Source: Halorhodospira sp. (GTDB lineage: Bacteria; Pseudomonadota; Gammaproteobacteria; Nitrococcales; Halorhodospiraceae). From it: a stretch of 17,046 nt of DNA. This document shows positions 14,980 through 17,046 of the stretch, piece by piece. Where the stretch lies: assembly GCA_007121755.1 (NCBI GenBank), contig SKJZ01000181.1:1-17046 (forward strand), given 5' to 3'. Position numbers and translations under genes: made by a program. The notes beneath the pieces were generated by a model. That model had not been told where the DNA came from. It did no database searches and worked only from the letters and a program-made list of their open reading frames with translations. Each line of letters starts with the position of its first letter. The stretch's first letter is position 1.

Positions 14980-15001
14980 CTACCAGTATATGCGCTGGTA
15001 G
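14980..15001 (-). promoter_or_regulatory. Inverted repeat at the presumed transcription start of the Cas6-like cassette
   Basis: A perfect 7-bp inverted repeat (CTACCAG/CTGGTAG) with an 8-nt loop begins about 10 nt after the -10 box on the minus strand, so it would cover the start site and the first bases of the mRNA. It could be a repressor operator or a 5'-leader hairpin. If translation began at the ATG at 15004 it would be inside the gene. Confidence 0.5.
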
Positions 15002-15010
15002 CATATATTT

Positions 15011-15019
15011 ATAATACCA
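15011..15019 (-). promoter_or_regulatory. Extended -10 promoter element for the Cas6-like cassette
   Basis: On the minus strand TGGTATTAT fits an extended -10 (TGnTATAAT, one mismatch) in an AT-rich island within GC-rich DNA. Transcription would start near 15003, about 55 nt before the preferred TTG start. No good -35 was seen, which extended -10 promoters can tolerate. Confidence 0.4.
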
Positions 15020-15141
15020 ATCCACCCTAACGCAGCGCCAGCACCGGTGGTCGTGTACCGTGACAGCACACTCCAATCGGGATCGGCGCCGGTAGAGTCG
15101 CCGACGGATTAACCAAGCAAATCCGTAGGTTTCGCACCGGG

Positions 15142-15159
15142 CTATCCCCAAGGGGATAT
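15142..15159 (-). repeat. Palindromic stem-loop element, copy B
   Basis: This inverted repeat (TATCCCC/GGGGATA with 2-nt centre, or a 6-bp stem with a CUUG-type tetraloop on the minus strand) matches copy A at 13466-13487 at 15 of 18 positions, in the same orientation plus a flanking GCCCSGTGCG. It lies about 146 nt before the dsrA start, nearly the same distance as copy A from its downstream gene. Confidence 0.65.
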
Positions 15160-15305
15160 GAGAAAACCTATGCGCATCCACGAATGGATATTTCAAGGCC
15201 TACCACACGGTGGCTAATGTGCTGACCACGAAACTTCGACCGCGGGGACGCCCTTGACGAGTGGCGATCCCGCCAAGACGCGGCAGGCGAGGAGCAGACA
15301 GCGCC

Positions 15306-16571
15306 ATGGCTAAGAAGACCTACGACACACCCAAAATCGATGAATTGGAGAGCGGCCCCTGGCCGAGCTTCGTCACCGGCATGAAGCGGCTGGCCGAAGA
15401 TAAGCCGATGATTCGCGGCGTTCTCGGCCAGTTGGAGCACTCGTACAACGACCGCAAGGGTTATTGGAAAGGCGGCACCGTCGGCGTGTACGGCTACGGC
15501 GGCGGCGTCATCCCGCGCTTCACCGAACTCAAGAACGAGTCCGGGGATCCGATGTTCCCCGAGGCCGCCGAGTTCCATACGGTGCGCATCATGCCGTCGG
15601 CCGGCATGCACTACGACACCAAGACCCTGCGCGAACTCTGCAAAGTCTGGGACAAGTACGGCTCCGGGCTGGTCGCCATGCACGGCCAGACCGGCGACAT
15701 CATGTTCCAGGGCATTGACGCGGAAAACCTGCAGCAGTGCTTCGACGAGATGAACGAGATGGGCTTCGATCTCGGCGGCGCCGGCCCGGCCGTCCGTACC
15801 GGCATGTCCTGCGTCGGCGCGGCCCGTTGCGAGCACTCCTGCTGCAACGAGCAGCGCATCCACCGGATGCTGGTCAACGCCTTCCTCGACGACCTGCACC
15901 GGCCGTCCCTTCCCTACAAGTTCAAGTTCAAGGTCTCCGGTTGCGCCAACGACTGCATGAACAGCATCGAGCGCGCCGACATGGCCGTCATCGGCACTTG
16001 GCGCGATGCCATCCAGGCCGACCAGGAAGAGGTCAAGGCGTTCGTCAAGGACAAGGGCCGCAAGTACGTGGTGGACAACGTCGTCACCCGCTGCCCCACC
16101 AACGCCCTGAGCCTCAACGACGACGACACCCTGGACATCGACAACCGCAGCTGCGTGCGCTGCATGCACTGCATCAACGTCATGACCAAGGCGCTCTCCC
16201 CCGGCAAGGAGAAAGGCGTCACCGTCCTGGTAGGCGGCAAGCGCACGCTGAAGATCGGCGACCTGTTCGGCACCGTGGTCGTACCGTTCCTGCGCATGGA
16301 GAAGGACGAGGATTACGACCGGTTGCTGGAGATCGCCCAGGAAATCGTCGACTTCTTCGCCGAGAACGCACTGGAGCACGAGCGGGTCGGCGAGATGATC
16401 GAGCGCATCGGCCTAGTCAACTTCCTGGAGGGAGTCGGGTTGGAGGTCGACCCGAACATGGTCCGGCATCCGCGCACCATCTCCTACGTTCTGACCCACG
16501 ACTGGGACGAAGAGGCCGAGAAGTGGCATCGCCGCAAACAGATGGAGTCGGAGACGGGCAGCGCGAGCTAA
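15306..16571 (+). CDS. dsrA: Dissimilatory sulfite reductase alpha subunit
   Basis: DsrA is half of the cytoplasmic siroheme/Fe4S4 enzyme that, in sulfur oxidizers, releases sulfite from reduced sulfur carried by DsrC. The 421-residue length fits the family. The ATG at 15306 follows GAGGAG by 11 nt; the frame is open upstream to 15261, but that part is leader. Siroheme/Fe4S4 ligands are Cys169-x5-Cys175 (CVGAARCEHSCCN) and Cys213-x3-Cys217 (GCANDC). The inserted ferredoxin domain has Cys263 (TRCPTN) and CVRCMHC (Cys283, 286, 289). All expected cysteines are present, so an active enzyme is likely. dsrB follows after 36 nt. The oxidative (reverse) type is inferred from nearby tusA and fccAB, not from a tree. 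Confidence 0.97.
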   Translation: MAKKTYDTPKIDELESGPWPSFVTGMKRLAEDKPMIRGVLGQLEHSYNDRKGYWKGGTVGVYGYGGGVIPRFTELKNESGDPMFPEAAEFHTVRIMPSAGMHYDTKTLRELCKVWDKYGSGLVAMHGQTGDIMFQGIDAENLQQCFDEMNEMGFDLGGAGPAVRTGMSCVGAARCEHSCCNEQRIHRMLVNAFLDDLHRPSLPYKFKFKVSGCANDCMNSIERADMAVIGTWRDAIQADQEEVKAFVKDKGRKYVVDNVVTRCPTNALSLNDDDTLDIDNRSCVRCMHCINVMTKALSPGKEKGVTVLVGGKRTLKIGDLFGTVVVPFLRMEKDEDYDRLLEIAQEIVDFFAENALEHERVGEMIERIGLVNFLEGVGLEVDPNMVRHPRTISYVLTHDWDEEAEKWHRRKQMESETGSAS

Positions 16572-16607
16572 GTCCCGGTATTTCCGCCAACGGAGGAGCT
16601 ATAAACA

Positions 16608-17046
16608 ATGGCTGAAGCAAAAGCTGCCAAACCGCGTCCGCCCATTGAGAGCGGCACGCCGGATCCGTTCCAGTACATGCACCCGACCATGAGGCGCAAC
16701 TTCGGCCTTTGGAAGTGGCACGACCGCCCCCGGCCGGGCGTCTTGCGCCACGTTGCCGAGAGTGGCGAACAGATCTGGACCGTCCGCGCCGGCACCCAGC
16801 GGCAAATGGACCAGAGCACAATCTTCAAGCTCTGCGATATCGCCGACGAGTACGCCGACGGCCATATCCGGTTCACTATCCGCTCCAACGCGGAGATCAT
16901 GGTGGACGACGAGTCGAAGGTCGCCCCGCTGGTGGACGCGCTGCAGAAGGCCGGTTTCCCGGTTGGCGGCACCGGCAACTCGGTGAGCATGATCTCCCAC
17001 ACCCAGGGGTGGCTCCACTGCGACATCCCGGGCACCGACGCCTCCG
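16608..17046 (+). CDS. dsrB: Dissimilatory sulfite reductase beta subunit (3' partial)
   Basis: The gene starts at ATG 16608, with GGAGGAG at 16592-16598 giving 9-nt spacing, and is cut by the window end after 146 codons. The visible part has the conserved N-terminus of DsrB: ESGTPDPFQYMHPTMRRNFG, LRHVAESGEQIWTVRAG, the HIRFTIRSNAEIMV segment and GGTGNSVSMISHTQGWLHC. The cysteine clusters for Fe4S4 and siroheme lie further right and cannot be checked. It pairs with DsrA in the alpha2beta2 enzyme. Further dsr genes (EFHCMKLJOPN in known relatives) may follow outside the window. Confidence 0.97.
   Translation, partial: MAEAKAAKPRPPIESGTPDPFQYMHPTMRRNFGLWKWHDRPRPGVLRHVAESGEQIWTVRAGTQRQMDQSTIFKLCDIADEYADGHIRFTIRSNAEIMVDDESKVAPLVDALQKAGFPVGGTGNSVSMISHTQGWLHCDIPGTDAS

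Larger units (their letters stand above)
14948..15305. other. Divergent control region between the Cas6-like cassette and dsrA
   Basis: This 358-nt non-coding stretch separates leftward cassette genes from rightward dsrAB. It holds a hairpin (14980-15001), an extended -10 for the minus strand (15011-15019), a palindrome (15142-15159) and the dsrA ribosome site GAGGAG (15289-15294). For the plus strand only a weak promoter guess exists (TTTCAA near 15191 with TAATGT 18 nt later). No RNA gene was recognised. Confidence 0.55.

Noticed and set aside
13466..15159. CRISPR array.
   Set aside because: Only two imperfect copies of the stem-loop exist, 1.6 kb apart, with genes between them and no regular spacers.
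14948..15196. N-terminal extension of the 72-residue gene to 15004 or 15196.
   Set aside because: The stretch contains promoter-like and palindromic DNA, rare codons and no ribosome site at ATG 15004 or at 15196; GAGGA before TTG 14947 fits better.
15168..16379. Long minus-strand open frame of 403 codons opposite dsrA.
   Set aside because: It is antisense to dsrA, whose cysteine motifs are intact; the composition (Val, Ala, His, Asp repeats) is that of a shadow frame.

Overview
The window looks like the chromosome of a GC-rich gammaproteobacterial sulfur oxidizer (purple sulfur bacteria, Ectothiorhodospiraceae or Thioalkalivibrio-like lineages are the best guess). The evidence is the combination of a DsrAB sulfite reductase, TusA and flavocytochrome c sulfide dehydrogenase (FccAB) within 7 kb. 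That set is known from bacteria that run Dsr in the oxidative direction. The taxon is inferred from gene content, not measured.

Left part (1-9930), general cell functions: a 5'-truncated diguanylate cyclase with four CBS and two PAS domains (+). Convergent to it is a PTS enzyme I-like phosphotransferase with an unusual four-cysteine insert (-). Then come a two-gene MotA/MotB-type proton-channel module with a long periplasmic coiled coil (+), a DegQ/HtrA protease followed by a one-TM small protein (-), and a lipoprotein-type gamma-glutamyltransferase (-). Two intergenic spaces, 3941-4102 and 8044-8191, hold MITE/REP-like elements. They share a conserved core but have different, nearly perfect long inverted arms.

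Right part (10023-17046), sulfur oxidation: a membrane-anchored tetraheme NapC/NirT-type cytochrome, then (all on -) fccB, fccA, tusA and a 66-residue conserved-looking small protein, transcribed leftward. A divergent rightward unit begins with dsrA and dsrB (cut by the window end). Periplasmic FccAB would oxidize sulfide and pass electrons to cytochrome c. TusA would carry sulfane sulfur in the cytoplasm toward DsrAB, which oxidizes it to sulfite.

Between these two sulfur units (13509-14947, -) lies an unexpected three-gene cassette. It encodes a 72-residue small protein, a Cas6/Cmx6-like RNA endonuclease homolog with a clear glycine-rich loop, and a helical protein with a CxCxxCxH cluster. 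The genes are 3 nt apart or overlap by ATGA. No CRISPR array or other cas gene is visible. The cassette is flanked by two copies of a stem-loop element (13466-13487 and 15142-15159), with another small hairpin at its presumed transcription start. This orphan Cas6-like cassette inside a sulfur-oxidation locus, bracketed by possible hairpin substrates or operators, is the most unusual content of the window.
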